Positions 8,568 to 16,613 of a stretch of 64,000 nt of DNA are shown piece by piece (within the stretch, counting starts at the first letter, position 1; every line of letters starts with the position of its first letter). The position numbers were made by a program, and so were the translations under genes. This DNA comes from an uncultured Clostridia bacterium (GTDB lineage: Bacteria > Bacillota > Clostridia > Christensenellales > Borkfalkiaceae). Under the pieces are notes generated by a model. It had not been told where the DNA came from. It saw only the letters and a program-made list of their open reading frames with translations, and ran no database searches. Location: positions 81,002-145,001 of the forward strand of contig CANRHB010000002.1 in NCBI GenBank assembly GCA_947630325.1, written 5' to 3'.

Positions 8568-9320
8568 TTACAATTTGTTTCCTGCGATCGAGCAGGCACT
8601 CCGTGCAAGCGCGACTTCGAACCGCGCGGGTTGCGCCCTGTATAGCCCCGCGCAGAGAATATCCACCAAAAAGAGGGGCGCAAGCCGTTCTCCCCTCCCC
8701 TCGCACTCCGCCGCAAGAGAGCAGTCCGCAAACGGGTTCTCCCAACCGACGGACAAGATCTTTACCCCGTGCGCCCGCGCAAGCTGTGCCGCCCGCCCGG
8801 TGTCCTCGCCCAAAACGACGAGCAGGTCCCGCTCCCCGCATGAGGGAATGACCATCGAGCGCAAGAGAGGGTCCTCCTCCTTTGCCGCAAAGATGCCGAG
8901 TTCGAGCAATCTGCTTTTGAGTTCCAGCGCGGCGAGTTCGGCCTCCGCCGAGGAATAACAGCACACCTTTTCGGCCCCGGCGATCAGCCCGACCGCCTCC
9001 TTCACCGCGGCGGGAGAGACCGACCTTCTGCAACTTTCAAAGATCGCAAGATATTCGGTCTGTATCTTCGAAGCGAGGTCCTGCGGTTTCTCTTCGAGGC
9101 ACCCCTTCCCCTCCCGCGCAAGCGTGACGCGGAAGTCCGAATACCCCTTGAACCCGAGACGGCGGCACAGCCTTAAAACGGTGGCCTCGGACACCCCCGC
9201 CGCCTCCGAAAGGTCGGTGACAGACAGTTGCACCAGCTTTTTCGTCTCCGTTTTGTCCAAATACTCCCCGAGCTTGCGCATTGCGGGGGAGAACGTCTCT
9301 TTCCTCTCTGCGCTCTCCAT
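8568..9320 (-). CDS. RpiR/MurR-family transcriptional regulator (HTH + SIS domain)
   Basis: A 250-residue regulator. The N-terminal HTH_6 domain (about residues 1-75) contains LSVTDLSEAAGVSEATVLRLCR and FKGYSDFRVTLA, typical of the RpiR family. A C-terminal SIS-like sugar-phosphate-binding domain (about 110-240) contains VCCYSSAEAELAALELKSRL and RDLLVVLGEDTGRA. Such proteins sense phosphosugars and control amino-sugar or pentose catabolism, but the effector and targets are not evident here because no sugar gene is adjacent. The ATG at 9320 is preferred over an in-frame TTG eight codons upstream because AAGGAG sits 6 nt before it. Its promoter spacer is a perfect palindrome, which suggests autoregulation. 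Confidence 0.92.
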   Translation of the reverse strand: MESAERKETFSPAMRKLGEYLDKTETKKLVQLSVTDLSEAAGVSEATVLRLCRRLGFKGYSDFRVTLAREGKGCLEEKPQDLASKIQTEYLAIFESCRRSVSPAAVKEAVGLIAGAEKVCCYSSAEAELAALELKSRLLELGIFAAKEEDPLLRSMVIPSCGERDLLVVLGEDTGRAAQLARAHGVKILSVGWENPFADCSLAAECEGRGERLAPLFLVDILCAGLYRAQPARFEVALARSACSIAGNKL

Positions 9321-9348
9321 GGCCCTCTCCTTACGTGCTTTCAATATG

Positions 9349-9382
9349 ATTATAGTACGTTATTAACGTACTTGTCAAGTAC
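9349..9382 (-). promoter_or_regulatory. rpiR-type gene promoter with two overlapping palindromic operators
   Basis: On the minus strand TTGACA (9373-9378) and TATAAT (9349-9354) are 18 nt apart. A perfect 19-nt palindrome AGTACGTTATTAACGTACT (9354-9372) fills the spacer. A second perfect palindrome, GTACTTGTCAAGTAC (9368-9382), overlaps the -35. A repressor bound here would block RNA polymerase and could also affect the divergent XRE gene. Confidence 0.85.
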
Positions 9383-9399
9383 TAACTGATTTCTTTGTC

Positions 9400-9405
9400 T
9401 ATAAT
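9400..9405 (+). promoter_or_regulatory. -10 box of a probably leaderless XRE gene
   Basis: TATAAT ends 6 nt before the ATG at 9412, so transcription should start at or within a base of the start codon. No Shine-Dalgarno sequence fits. No consensus -35 is present at 17 nt. Confidence 0.65.
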
Positions 9406-9411
9406 TTTTTT

Positions 9412-9624
9412 ATGGACAACACCACAAAGTTCACGCAAAGGTTCAACGAAGTCCTAAAATACTCAGACATCAAGCAGACGTCGCTTGCGAAGGCGGCAAA
9501 CGTTTCGAAGCAGTGCATTTCAGACTATAAGGCGGGCAAGAGCGTGCCGAGCATCGACACCCTCTATCTCATCTGCAAATACCTCGATATTTCCGCCGAT
9601 TATCTGCTCGGGCTGGAAGATTGA
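9412..9624 (+). CDS. Small XRE/Cro-CI family DNA-binding protein
   Basis: A 70-residue protein that is almost entirely one helix-turn-helix domain: RFNEVLKYSDIKQTSLAKAA (helices 1-2), NVSKQCISDYKAGKSVPSID (recognition helix and turn) and TLYLICKYLDISADYLLGLED (helices 4-5). This is the classic Cro/CI/SinR fold ending in the ADYLLGL motif. It has no effector domain, so it probably acts as a dimeric repressor of unknown targets. It is divergent from the RpiR regulator with a 91-bp shared control region. The mRNA is predicted to be leaderless. Confidence 0.9.
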   Translation: MDNTTKFTQRFNEVLKYSDIKQTSLAKAANVSKQCISDYKAGKSVPSIDTLYLICKYLDISADYLLGLED

Positions 9625-9650
9625 ACGGCTCCCCGCGGCAAACGCGGAAT

Positions 9651-9694
9651 GCGGCTCCGCGCTTTTGCAAATTGAAAGCGCGGAGCCGCTTTTT
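9651..9694 (+). terminator. Terminator of the small XRE gene
   Basis: 15-bp stem GCGGCTCCGCGCTTT (9651-9665) with AAAGCGCGGAGCCGC (9675-9689), then TTTTT. Confidence 0.93.
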
Positions 9695-9778
9695 CCCCTC
9701 TTTTCCCCTCAAATAGGGGCTCTTTTTGAAAAATGTTTGCAAACTTATAAAAAGTTTTCGTGAAATTCTCCCTCCCGC

Positions 9779-9807
9779 TTGCCAAAAATACGGACGTGTG
9801 CTATAAT
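9779..9807 (+). promoter_or_regulatory. Promoter of the radC-kinase-regulator operon
   Basis: TTGCCA at 9779-9784, 17-nt spacer, extended -10 TGCTATAAT (TATAAT at 9802-9807). Confidence 0.82.
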
Positions 9808-9836
9808 TTTTAAGATTTCACAGGAGAGAAGAAGCC

Positions 9837-10547
9837 ATGCACGAGGGACACAGACAGCGCATGATCGCGCGCTTGGAGGACCATGAGGACAGTCTTTTAG
9901 ACCATGAGTTGCTCGAAATGTTGCTTTTCAACGCGATCCCCCGTAAAAACACCAACGAACTTGCCCATGCGCTTCTCGACAAGTTCGGCTCTCTTTCGGC
10001 GCTCTCCCGCGCAAACGTCTCCGCGATCGCCTCGGTAAACGGGATCGGCCCCAATACCGCGGCATACCTCAGATGCATCTTCCTTGCGTTGGAGCGCATC
10101 CAACCCGACCCCGTGGAGGGCTTCCCCTCCGCAAAGAACTATGCCGAATTTTCCAAATTGCTCTCCTCTCGCTTCCGCAACTTGCAAGAGGAGCGCATAG
10201 AACTCTTCGCCACCGACAAGGACGGCAACATTCTCGGCGTGGAGTCCTACACCTCCCGCGAACACAACAGCGCGCGGATCGAGCCCCGCATGCTCTCCAA
10301 ATTCTTTGCGGCGAACGACCCCAAGGCGCTCGTGATCGCCCACAACCACCTGAGCGGATCCGCGAATCCCTCCCATGCCGACGATCTGTTCACAAGGCGG
10401 ATGATGGCGGTGTGCGCCTTTTACGGCATCCCCCTTTACGACCATATCATCGTCTCCCCCACCGAGATGTTCAGCTACCACGCCTGCGCGCGGTTCGACT
10501 ACATCTCCTCCATCCCCCTCGAATCCCTTTTGCAGGACAAACTATGA
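9837..10547 (+). CDS. radC: RadC-like JAB-domain protein
   Basis: A 236-residue RadC-family protein. The N-terminal part (about 1-75) is a helix-hairpin-helix-like region with SVNGIGPNTAAYLRC. The C-terminal JAB/MPN domain has the metal motif HNHLSGSANPSHADD, matching the family HNHPSGxxxPSxxD except for Leu instead of Pro. Despite the name, a role in recombinational repair is not established for RadC; the JAMM motif suggests a metal-dependent hydrolase. AGGAGAG lies upstream of the ATG. Its stop overlaps the start of the histidine kinase by 4 bp (ATGA), so all three genes form one coupled operon, an unusual pairing for radC. Confidence 0.93.
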   Translation: MHEGHRQRMIARLEDHEDSLLDHELLEMLLFNAIPRKNTNELAHALLDKFGSLSALSRANVSAIASVNGIGPNTAAYLRCIFLALERIQPDPVEGFPSAKNYAEFSKLLSSRFRNLQEERIELFATDKDGNILGVESYTSREHNSARIEPRMLSKFFAANDPKALVIAHNHLSGSANPSHADDLFTRRMMAVCAFYGIPLYDHIIVSPTEMFSYHACARFDYISSIPLESLLQDKL

Positions 10548-11785
10548 AACCTTTCCCCGCGGGCAAACAAAATTTAAGCGAGTTCGTGCGCATCGGCAAG
10601 ATCCTCATTTTCTGCATCCTCATCGTGGTGGAGATCGCCGTTGCCGTAAACAACCGCAGTCACTATTCCACGGGGTTCAACGCGCTGTGGGTGATCGTTC
10701 CCGCCGAGGTCTTGCTTGCGGCGGAGAACGCCGTCAAAATGTGGGGGCTCAAAAACTTCAAATATAAGATCGCCTGTTATGTGCTCGACGTGCTCTTGCT
10801 CCTCGTCCTAACCTATTTCACGACGGGCGCGCTCATTTCCACCCTTTACGTCGTCATCCTCACCGAATTTTACGTCAGCCAGGAGAAACTTTCGGGAAGC
10901 ATTGCGATGGGCGTATGCAGTGTGGTGCTCTTCCTCGTGGTGTTTGCCGTCTCCAATGCCTTGAAGGGGCAGGATGTGGACGTCGGCGCACTCGTGGCGG
11001 GGGCGTTCAACGACCTCATCATCCTCGTTCTGCACTTCCTCATCGTCAATTTTACGGTGCAAATTTACCGCAAGAACATCGAGATCGCAAAGACCGTGGA
11101 CGAACTCAATGAGACAAACGAGCGGCTTGTGAAGGCAAATGCGGAACTAAAAACGGTCGCCGTGCTCGAAGAACGCCAACGCATCGCAAAGGACATCCAC
11201 GACACCGCGGGGCACTCCATCACCACCGTCATCATGCAGACGGAGGCGGCGAAACTCGTGATCGACACCGACCCCGAGGACGCCAAGCGCAAACTCGTCG
11301 CCGCCAACTTGCAGGCAAAGCACGCCCTCGAAGAGTTGCGCGACAGCGTGCACCTTCTCTCGGGCGCAACGATAAAACCCACCTTGCGCGAATCGCTCGA
11401 ACGCATCTTGCAGGAATCCTCGGACGGCACCAACATCACCATCCGCAGTGACATCGACGAGATCGGCCTCTGCGACGCCAAGGCCCGCTTTTTGTGCAAC
11501 AGTCTCAAGGAGGGCATCTCCAACGGGCTGAGGCACGGCGGGGCGACCGCCTTCTGGTTCGAACTCAAGCGGAACGGCGATATGGTGAACTTCCTGCTCT
11601 CCGACAACGGCACGGGCGCCGACCTTGCTCTCATGAAGGAGGGCTTCGGGCTCTCGGGGATGCACAGGCGCGCGGAGAGCCTCGGCGGAACGGCGTGGTT
11701 CGAAGCGGAGCGCGGCGAGGGGTTCGAAGTGCACATCACCCTGCCGACAGACGGCAAAAACAGCGATATGGGAGGAACATTATGA
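10544..11785 (+). CDS. Sensor histidine kinase, NarL/DesK-like (HisKA_3)
   Basis: A 413-residue membrane sensor kinase. The first about 170 residues hold five to six hydrophobic segments (ILIFCILIVVEIAVAV, LLLLVLTYFTT, VVLFLVVFAV, LIILVLHFLIVNF) with little extracellular loop, so it may sense a membrane or intramembrane signal. A short coiled coil (residues about 185-210) leads to the HisKA_3 dimerisation box ERQRIAKDIHDTAGHSITT, whose His (in DIHDTAGH) is the phosphoacceptor. The HATPase domain follows, with NSLKEGISNGLRHGGA (N box), SDNGTGAD and GFGLSGMHRRAE (G boxes). ATGA overlaps both upstream with radC and downstream with the response regulator indicate translational coupling and a dedicated two-component pair. 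Confidence 0.94.
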   Translation: MKPFPAGKQNLSEFVRIGKILIFCILIVVEIAVAVNNRSHYSTGFNALWVIVPAEVLLAAENAVKMWGLKNFKYKIACYVLDVLLLLVLTYFTTGALISTLYVVILTEFYVSQEKLSGSIAMGVCSVVLFLVVFAVSNALKGQDVDVGALVAGAFNDLIILVLHFLIVNFTVQIYRKNIEIAKTVDELNETNERLVKANAELKTVAVLEERQRIAKDIHDTAGHSITTVIMQTEAAKLVIDTDPEDAKRKLVAANLQAKHALEELRDSVHLLSGATIKPTLRESLERILQESSDGTNITIRSDIDEIGLCDAKARFLCNSLKEGISNGLRHGGATAFWFELKRNGDMVNFLLSDNGTGADLALMKEGFGLSGMHRRAESLGGTAWFEAERGEGFEVHITLPTDGKNSDMGGTL

Positions 11786-12426
11786 TAAAAGTACTTCTTG
11801 CGGACGACCAATCCATTTTGGCGGACGGGCTCAAAAGCGTGCTCGAAAGCTGTCCCGACATCACGGTCGTGGGCGTTGCCAAGGACGGCTTCGAGGCAGT
11901 GACGCTTGCGGGTGAACTTCAACCCGACGTCGTGCTCATGGACATCCGTATGCCGAATATGAACGGCGTGATCGCCACCCGCGAGATCAAGCGCGACCAC
12001 CCCGACGTCAAAGTTTTGGTGCTTACCACCTTCGACGACAGCGACTATATTTTGAGCGCCATCAACAACGGCGCGAGCGGATACCTCTTGAAGGACACGA
12101 GCGCCGCCGCCCTCATCGACGCCATCAAAAACGCGCACGCGGGGGACACCATTCTGCCCGCAAAGATCGCTCGGCGGATCGCGGACGCCGCCAAGCTCGT
12201 TTCGAGCGACCGCGAGATCAAACTCAAGCGCGCCTTCGGTTTTTCGGACCGCGAGGTGGAGATCGCCCTCATGCTCTGCGAAGGGTTCACCAACAAGCAG
12301 ATCGCCTCCGCGCTCAAACTTACGGACGGCACTTCGCGCAACTATATCTCCGCCATTTACGAAAAGACAAAGAGCGACAGCCGCAACGCCGCCGTGGCGA
12401 AAATGAAAGCCCTCCTCGGCGCATAA
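11782..12426 (+). CDS. Response regulator, NarL/FixJ family (receiver + LuxR HTH)
   Basis: A 214-residue partner of the preceding kinase. The receiver domain (1-120) shows the acidic pair D8/D9, the phosphorylated Asp D54 in VVLMDIRMPNMNG, the switch residue region VLVLTTFDD and the conserved Lys in GYLLKDTSA. The C-terminal LuxR-type HTH (about 150-212) includes LSDREVEIALMLCEG-like sequence (GFSDREVEIALMLCEGFTNK) and a recognition helix around LKLTDGTSRNYISAIYEK. GGAGGA lies 8 nt before the ATG inside the kinase gene, and the stop/start overlap is ATGA. Its regulon cannot be inferred from the window. Confidence 0.95.
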   Translation: MIKVLLADDQSILADGLKSVLESCPDITVVGVAKDGFEAVTLAGELQPDVVLMDIRMPNMNGVIATREIKRDHPDVKVLVLTTFDDSDYILSAINNGASGYLLKDTSAAALIDAIKNAHAGDTILPAKIARRIADAAKLVSSDREIKLKRAFGFSDREVEIALMLCEGFTNKQIASALKLTDGTSRNYISAIYEKTKSDSRNAAVAKMKALLGA

Positions 12427-12448
12427 ACAGGCCGCCCGCCCTTCCCTG

Positions 12449-12487
12449 TCCCGCCCGCAAAGTCTTCTTTGCCGCGGGGCGTTTTCT
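12449..12487 (+). terminator. Possible terminator of the two-component operon
   Basis: Imperfect hairpin centred on GCAAAG/CTTTGC with GC-rich flanks, followed by GTTTTCTTTTTT. It starts about 25 bp after the regulator stop. Confidence 0.55.
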
Positions 12488-12612
12488 TTTTTCCGAAACG
12501 CCCGAAAATACGAAATATTTAATATGCACATTTTAATGAACAATTTTGTTCAAACCGTTTGCATTTTTTTCGCTTTTGCGCTGTTTTTTGCGTTTTCCCT
12601 TTTGGGTAAGCC

Positions 12613-12641
12613 TTGACAATCTCCCTGCCTTATGTTATAAT
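12613..12641 (+). promoter_or_regulatory. Promoter of the PepV-like dipeptidase gene
   Basis: Perfect consensus: TTGACA (12613-12618), 17 nt, TATAAT (12636-12641), also with an extended -10 TGT. A 16-bp perfect palindrome TGAACAATTTTGTTCA lies further upstream at 12537-12552. Confidence 0.93.
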
Positions 12642-12670
12642 AGGAGAGCCCACAAGGAGAGAGAATACCT

Positions 12671-13942
12671 ATGACAAATTATTTCGACGAGGCGGTAAAG
12701 CGCATTTGCGAGAGCGTCCGCTTCGACTCTTCTCTCGCAAAATATTCCTCGAAATTCCCCTTCGGACGGGGAGCGGCGGACTGTCTTTGCCACTTTTTGA
12801 AGCTGGCCGAAACGCTTGGATTCGAGACGGAAAACTATGACAACTACATCGGCGAAGTCATCTTCGGGAGCGGCAAGGAGGAATTTGCCATTCTCTGCCA
12901 TCTCGACGTCGTTCCCGCGGGGGACGGCTGGACGAAAGATCCCTTCGGCGGCACGATAGAGGACGGCAGTATTTGGGGGCGGGGCACCGTGGATGACAAG
13001 GGTCCCGCGATTTGCTGTCTGTATGCCTTAAAATCGTTGAAGGACAAAGGGTTTGTCCCCTCTAAAAAGATCAAACTCATCGTCGGTTGCAACGAGGAGA
13101 GCGGCTGGGGGTGCATCGAGCACTACAACGAGGTCACCAAAATGCCCGAAAAAGGCTTCTCGCCCGACGCGAACTTCCCCGTCATCTATGCCGAAAAGGG
13201 CATTTTGCACCTGAGGTTGCATTTCCCCATGCCCACCGCGCCCTTCCTTCATCTCGAAGGCGGCAAGCAGGGCAATATGGTGTGCGACCGTTGCGAGGCG
13301 ACCCCCCGCTCCCTTACCGTCACCAAGGCGCGGGAACTCGGGCTTACCGTGCAGAACAAGAAGATCATCGCATACGGCAAGAGCGCGCACGGCTCCATGC
13401 CCGAACTCGGCGAAAACGCCATTCTGCCCATTCTCAAATTCTTTGAGAGCAAGAGCGAAGTCGTCGCCCGCATCATCGACTGCGTGTTCAACGACATCTA
13501 TGGTTTGAAAGAACTCTCCGACGAGACGGGCAGGCTTACGATGTCCCCCAACGTCATCAAGTACCGCAAGAAACAGGTCCTCGTGCTGGTGGATATCCGC
13601 TATCCCGCGACCGTGCCCGTACAGGAAGTGCTCAGCCGTGTGGCGAAATTCGGCGTAAAATACGAGACGGTGCATTCCCAGGCGCCCCTCTACCACGAAA
13701 AGGACAGCGAACTCGTCACCTCCCTCCTCTCCACCTTCGAAGAGTGCACGGGCGTGAAAGCCGAACCGATCGCAATCGGCGGCGGGACCTATGCACGGGC
13801 GATCAAGGAGGGCGTCGGCTTCGGACCCGAGATGCCTGGCGATCCCCCCGTCGTGCATATGGCGGACGAACACATCACCCTCGAGCGGGTGAAACTGCTC
13901 CTCGAGATCTATGAAAAGGCGATCGAGCGATTGACAAAATAA
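12671..13942 (+). CDS. M20 family metallopeptidase, PepV-like dipeptidase
   Basis: A 423-residue zinc dipeptidase of the M20 (PepV/ArgE/DapE) family, expected to cleave dipeptides in the cytoplasm. Motifs are the first metal His and catalytic Asp in CHLDVVPAGDGWTKDPFGG, the bridging Asp in GRGTVDDKGP, the general-base Glu pair in GCNEESGWGCIEHY, the metal Asp in FSPDANFPVIYAEKG, and the C-terminal His in PPVVHMADEHITLE. PepV proteins usually run to about 465 residues, so this one is slightly short, mostly in the lid domain. An AAGGAG site and a perfect promoter precede it, and a strong terminator follows. Substrate preference (Xaa-His, beta-Ala or general) cannot be read from sequence. Confidence 0.9.
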   Translation: MTNYFDEAVKRICESVRFDSSLAKYSSKFPFGRGAADCLCHFLKLAETLGFETENYDNYIGEVIFGSGKEEFAILCHLDVVPAGDGWTKDPFGGTIEDGSIWGRGTVDDKGPAICCLYALKSLKDKGFVPSKKIKLIVGCNEESGWGCIEHYNEVTKMPEKGFSPDANFPVIYAEKGILHLRLHFPMPTAPFLHLEGGKQGNMVCDRCEATPRSLTVTKARELGLTVQNKKIIAYGKSAHGSMPELGENAILPILKFFESKSEVVARIIDCVFNDIYGLKELSDETGRLTMSPNVIKYRKKQVLVLVDIRYPATVPVQEVLSRVAKFGVKYETVHSQAPLYHEKDSELVTSLLSTFEECTGVKAEPIAIGGGTYARAIKEGVGFGPEMPGDPPVVHMADEHITLERVKLLLEIYEKAIERLTK

Positions 13943-13958
13943 AATTCAAATAGAATAC

Positions 13959-13994
13959 GCCGCCCCGCGCAAGGTTGCGCGGGGCGGCTTTTTT
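13959..13994 (+). terminator. Terminator between the dipeptidase and the convergent ABC permease
   Basis: 14-bp stem GCCGCCCCGCGCAA/TTGCGCGGGGCGGC with loop GG(T) and TTTTTT. It lies between convergent genes and probably serves mainly the plus strand. Confidence 0.93.
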
Positions 13995-14002
13995 AATGTC
14001 TC

Positions 14003-14896
14003 TTATTTTCTTTTCGTGCACAAAAGGACGTACACCCCCACGAGGAGCAAAATTGCCGCCGAAACCACGAGATAGCACGTCCACTCGGGCACGGCGTTCC
14101 CGAAGAAATACAGATTGCAGTCGAAGCCGTCCCGCAACCCCTTGATGACCTGCGCGGCGGCATTTGAGGGCAGTCCCGCGCCCGCTTCCCCTATGGCGCT
14201 CCCCATGAGGTGGGAATGCAGAAGCCCCGTGCCGTAAGTCCCCGGCAGGAACATGACGGCGTTTTTGAGCCCCGTTGCGAGGCTCCCGATGGGCATGTAC
14301 GCCCCGCATAGGAACCCGTAAGCCGCAGAGACGGTAGCTTGCACTCCCGTCACCGCCCCCTGAGAGCGGAGAAAATGGCACACGACGGAGGAGAGCGCGG
14401 TGCCGAAGAGGGTCAAAAGCAGGGTGTCGGCAAGGGTAAGGAAGATGTCCGCGGCAGTAAGGTGCCAGCCCGCAACGCCGATGTAGATAAATCCCGCCCC
14501 GAGCGCAACAAAGCAGATGGCCGCCGTCACCAAAAAGGTGGAGATAAAGTAGCCGAGCGCGACGAGAGAGCGCGGCACGGGCGAGACGAGGATGTCGTCC
14601 GCCTGCCCCGTCACCCTGTCCTGCACCATGATGGTGTTGGCGGTGAAGGCGATGGTCACCGCGCAGACGGCAAGAAGTGATGAGATGAGCCAGCCCGCCG
14701 CGATGCTCTCGACGAGGGCGTCCGAGAGGACGAACCCCTCCGCCGCCGAGCGGATGGAGTCGCGGTAGACGTTCCCTAAGAAAGCGACGAACAAAAAGAG
14801 CAGAATGAGCGGCGCCATGAGGGAGACGAAAAACACCCCCTTGTCGCGGAAATAAACTTTACAGTTTCTTGCAATGAGATAAGCTAATGTTTTCAT
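14003..14896 (-). CDS. ABC-2 type transporter permease
   Basis: A 297-residue integral membrane subunit of a two-gene ABC exporter. There is one membrane segment near the N-terminus (VFFVSLMAPLILLFLFVAFLG), a long extracytoplasmic loop, then five more in the C-terminal two thirds (LISSLLAVCAVTIAF, FLVTAAICFVALGAGFIYIG, LTLADTLLLTLFGTALS and others). This is the usual ABC-2 layout, and the GAYMPIGSLATGL loop is shared with the paralogous permease at 30311. It starts at MKTLAYLIARNCK, analogous to the paralogue's MKTRYFHIFLQL; an ATG seven codons upstream is also possible because no strong ribosome site decides. It follows the ATPase after a 248-bp repeat-filled gap. The substrate is unknown. 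Confidence 0.9.
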   Translation of the reverse strand: MKTLAYLIARNCKVYFRDKGVFFVSLMAPLILLFLFVAFLGNVYRDSIRSAAEGFVLSDALVESIAAGWLISSLLAVCAVTIAFTANTIMVQDRVTGQADDILVSPVPRSLVALGYFISTFLVTAAICFVALGAGFIYIGVAGWHLTAADIFLTLADTLLLTLFGTALSSVVCHFLRSQGAVTGVQATVSAAYGFLCGAYMPIGSLATGLKNAVMFLPGTYGTGLLHSHLMGSAIGEAGAGLPSNAAAQVIKGLRDGFDCNLYFFGNAVPEWTCYLVVSAAILLLVGVYVLLCTKRK

Positions 14897-15144
14897 AGTA
14901 TGTTGTTTGTAAATCATGGAAAGGATACAAGACCTCTTCTTAGGATAGTTGTCTTTTCTTGCCTCCCCCAACTTTGGGGAGCGAGAATTGCCGTTCTCAA
15001 TCTGTCATTTCGAGCGAAGTCGAGAAATCTCTACCGCATTATAATAATGTGAGATTTCTCCACGCGCCGCATAGCGGCTTGGTCGAAATGACAATTGGGG
15101 AACGGGAAAGTACCCGAGCAACGCGAGGGGGAAAGGGTTTCCTC
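14897..15144. repeat. Palindromic dispersed repeat between ATPase and permease genes
   Basis: A complete copy of the ATTTCGA element spans about 15001-15092. The ends TGTCATTTCGA and TCGAAATGACA are inverted repeats, with inner GAGAAATCTC/GAGATTTCTC arms, so the whole can fold as a long hairpin. A GGGAAAGTACCCGAGC block follows at about 15107-15140. It separates two genes that should be cotranscribed. Confidence 0.8.
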
Positions 15145-16041
15145 CTACTCCGTTCTCTTCCCCGTTACGTTCAAAAACACGTCGTCCATTTTGCCCTTTT
15201 CGATCTCGTAATCGGTGAAAAGTTGCGGGTGCTTCAAGATGAGCTCGGTCGCCGCGGCTGTGTCCGCAACCGCCACGCGAAACGCCTCCCCCACCTTTTT
15301 GTAAGGCAACCCCAATGCCCGCACGTCCTCCTCTTTTGCACCGTAGAAGGTGATAAAGTCCCCCGTATAGCGGTTTTTAAGTTCGAGCGGGGTGGCGTCG
15401 GCGAGAATTTTCCCGCCGTCCAGAATGACGACTCTGTCCGCGTCCGCCGCCTCCTCCATGTAGTGTGTGGTGAGAAAGACGGTGATTCCCCGCACCTTGC
15501 GGATGGCGTTCACGGTCTCCCAAACGTTTTTGCGGGTCTGCGGGTCGAGCCCCGTCGTCGGCTCGTCCAAGATGAGAATTTCGGGGCTGTGGACGAGGGC
15601 ACGGGCGATGTCCGCCCTCCTCCGCTGTCCGCCCGAGAGCTTCCCCACGGGGCGTTTGAGAAGGTCTTTGAGGTCGAACAAGGCGGTAAGTTCTTCGAGT
15701 TTGCGTTCGAATTCTTTTCCCGTGACCCCATAGAGGGCGGCGCGGTACTTCAAATTGTCGCGCACGGAGAGGGACTTATCGAGCGCGCTGTTTTGAAAGA
15801 CGACCCCGAGTTTTTTTCTGATCTCGGCGGGGGCCTCGTCCACGTCCTTGCCGCCGACCTTCACCGAGCCGCCCGTTCGTTTTTGCGCGCCGCAGAGGAT
15901 GGAGATGGTGGTGCTCTTGCCCGCGCCGTTCACGCCGAGAAAGGCAAAAAATTCTCCCTTCTCCACAGTGAAAGAGATGTCGTCCACAGCCTTCACCTCT
16001 CCAAAGTACTTTTTTAAGTTTTGTATTTCGATGATGTTCAT
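15145..16041 (-). CDS. ABC transporter ATP-binding protein (DrrA/CcmA-like)
   Basis: A 298-residue cytoplasmic ATPase that powers the ABC-2 permease. Walker A is FLGVNGAGKSTT, the Q-loop is VVFQNSALD, the signature is LSGGQRRRADIARAL, Walker B is ILILDEPTTGLD, and the H-loop is FLTTHYMEEAADAD. A C-terminal extension of about 80 residues after the NBD is typical of drug or lantibiotic exporter ATPases and ends in KMDDVFLNVTGK, shared with the paralogue at 31282. Together with the TetR gene 570 bp upstream on the same strand it resembles a regulated drug or metabolite exporter cassette. Confidence 0.95.
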   Translation of the reverse strand: MNIIEIQNLKKYFGEVKAVDDISFTVEKGEFFAFLGVNGAGKSTTISILCGAQKRTGGSVKVGGKDVDEAPAEIRKKLGVVFQNSALDKSLSVRDNLKYRAALYGVTGKEFERKLEELTALFDLKDLLKRPVGKLSGGQRRRADIARALVHSPEILILDEPTTGLDPQTRKNVWETVNAIRKVRGITVFLTTHYMEEAADADRVVILDGGKILADATPLELKNRYTGDFITFYGAKEEDVRALGLPYKKVGEAFRVAVADTAAATELILKHPQLFTDYEIEKGKMDDVFLNVTGKRTE

Positions 16042-16613
16042 AGTTTTGATTGATTTGATTGAAATAGCCCTGACGGCCGTTCATTCTTGACGCGTGCTTT
16101 TTTCTTGCCTCCCCCCAACTCGTTGGGGGGAGGGTAGGGAAGGGGGCACCTTATTTTCTTGGCGCCACTTTAGGGGAGCTGTCGCGCCCCGCGCGACTGA
16201 GGGGTTCTCATAAAATTAGACAGAAACCCTTTCCCCCTCGCTTCGCTCGGGTACTTTTCCTAAAAGGGACAGCAAGGGGCGGTAAGCGGAACATTGTTCT
16301 TATATCACGTCATTTCGAGCTTGTCGAGAAATGTCCTTGTTTATAATGCGGACACCCTTCGACTACGCTCAGGGTGACGTATTTTAGAACGCCCCACCTC
16401 CCCTACTCCCTCCCACGGAGGGGGTTTTTCTTGCCTCCCCCCAACTCGTTGGGGGGAGGGTAGGGAAGGGGGCACCTTATTTTCTTGGCGCCCCTTTAGG
16501 GGAGCTGTCGCGCCTGCGCGACTGAGGGGTTCTCATAAAACTGACAGAAACCCTTTCCCCCTCGCTTCGCTCGGGTACTTTCCCTAAAAGGGACAGCAAG
16601 GGGCGGGGTGAAA
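16042..16613. repeat. Intergenic gap with a directly repeated 180-bp cassette
   Basis: Two nearly identical copies (16103-16282 and 16428-16606) start with TTCTTGCCTCCCCCCAACTC and end with GGGACAGCAAGGGGCGG. Each contains the GCGACTGAGGGG/AGGGGAGCTGTCGCG inverted pair. Between them lie a half ATTTCGA element and a GTGACGT block (about 16308-16385). No gene is seen. Confidence 0.85.
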
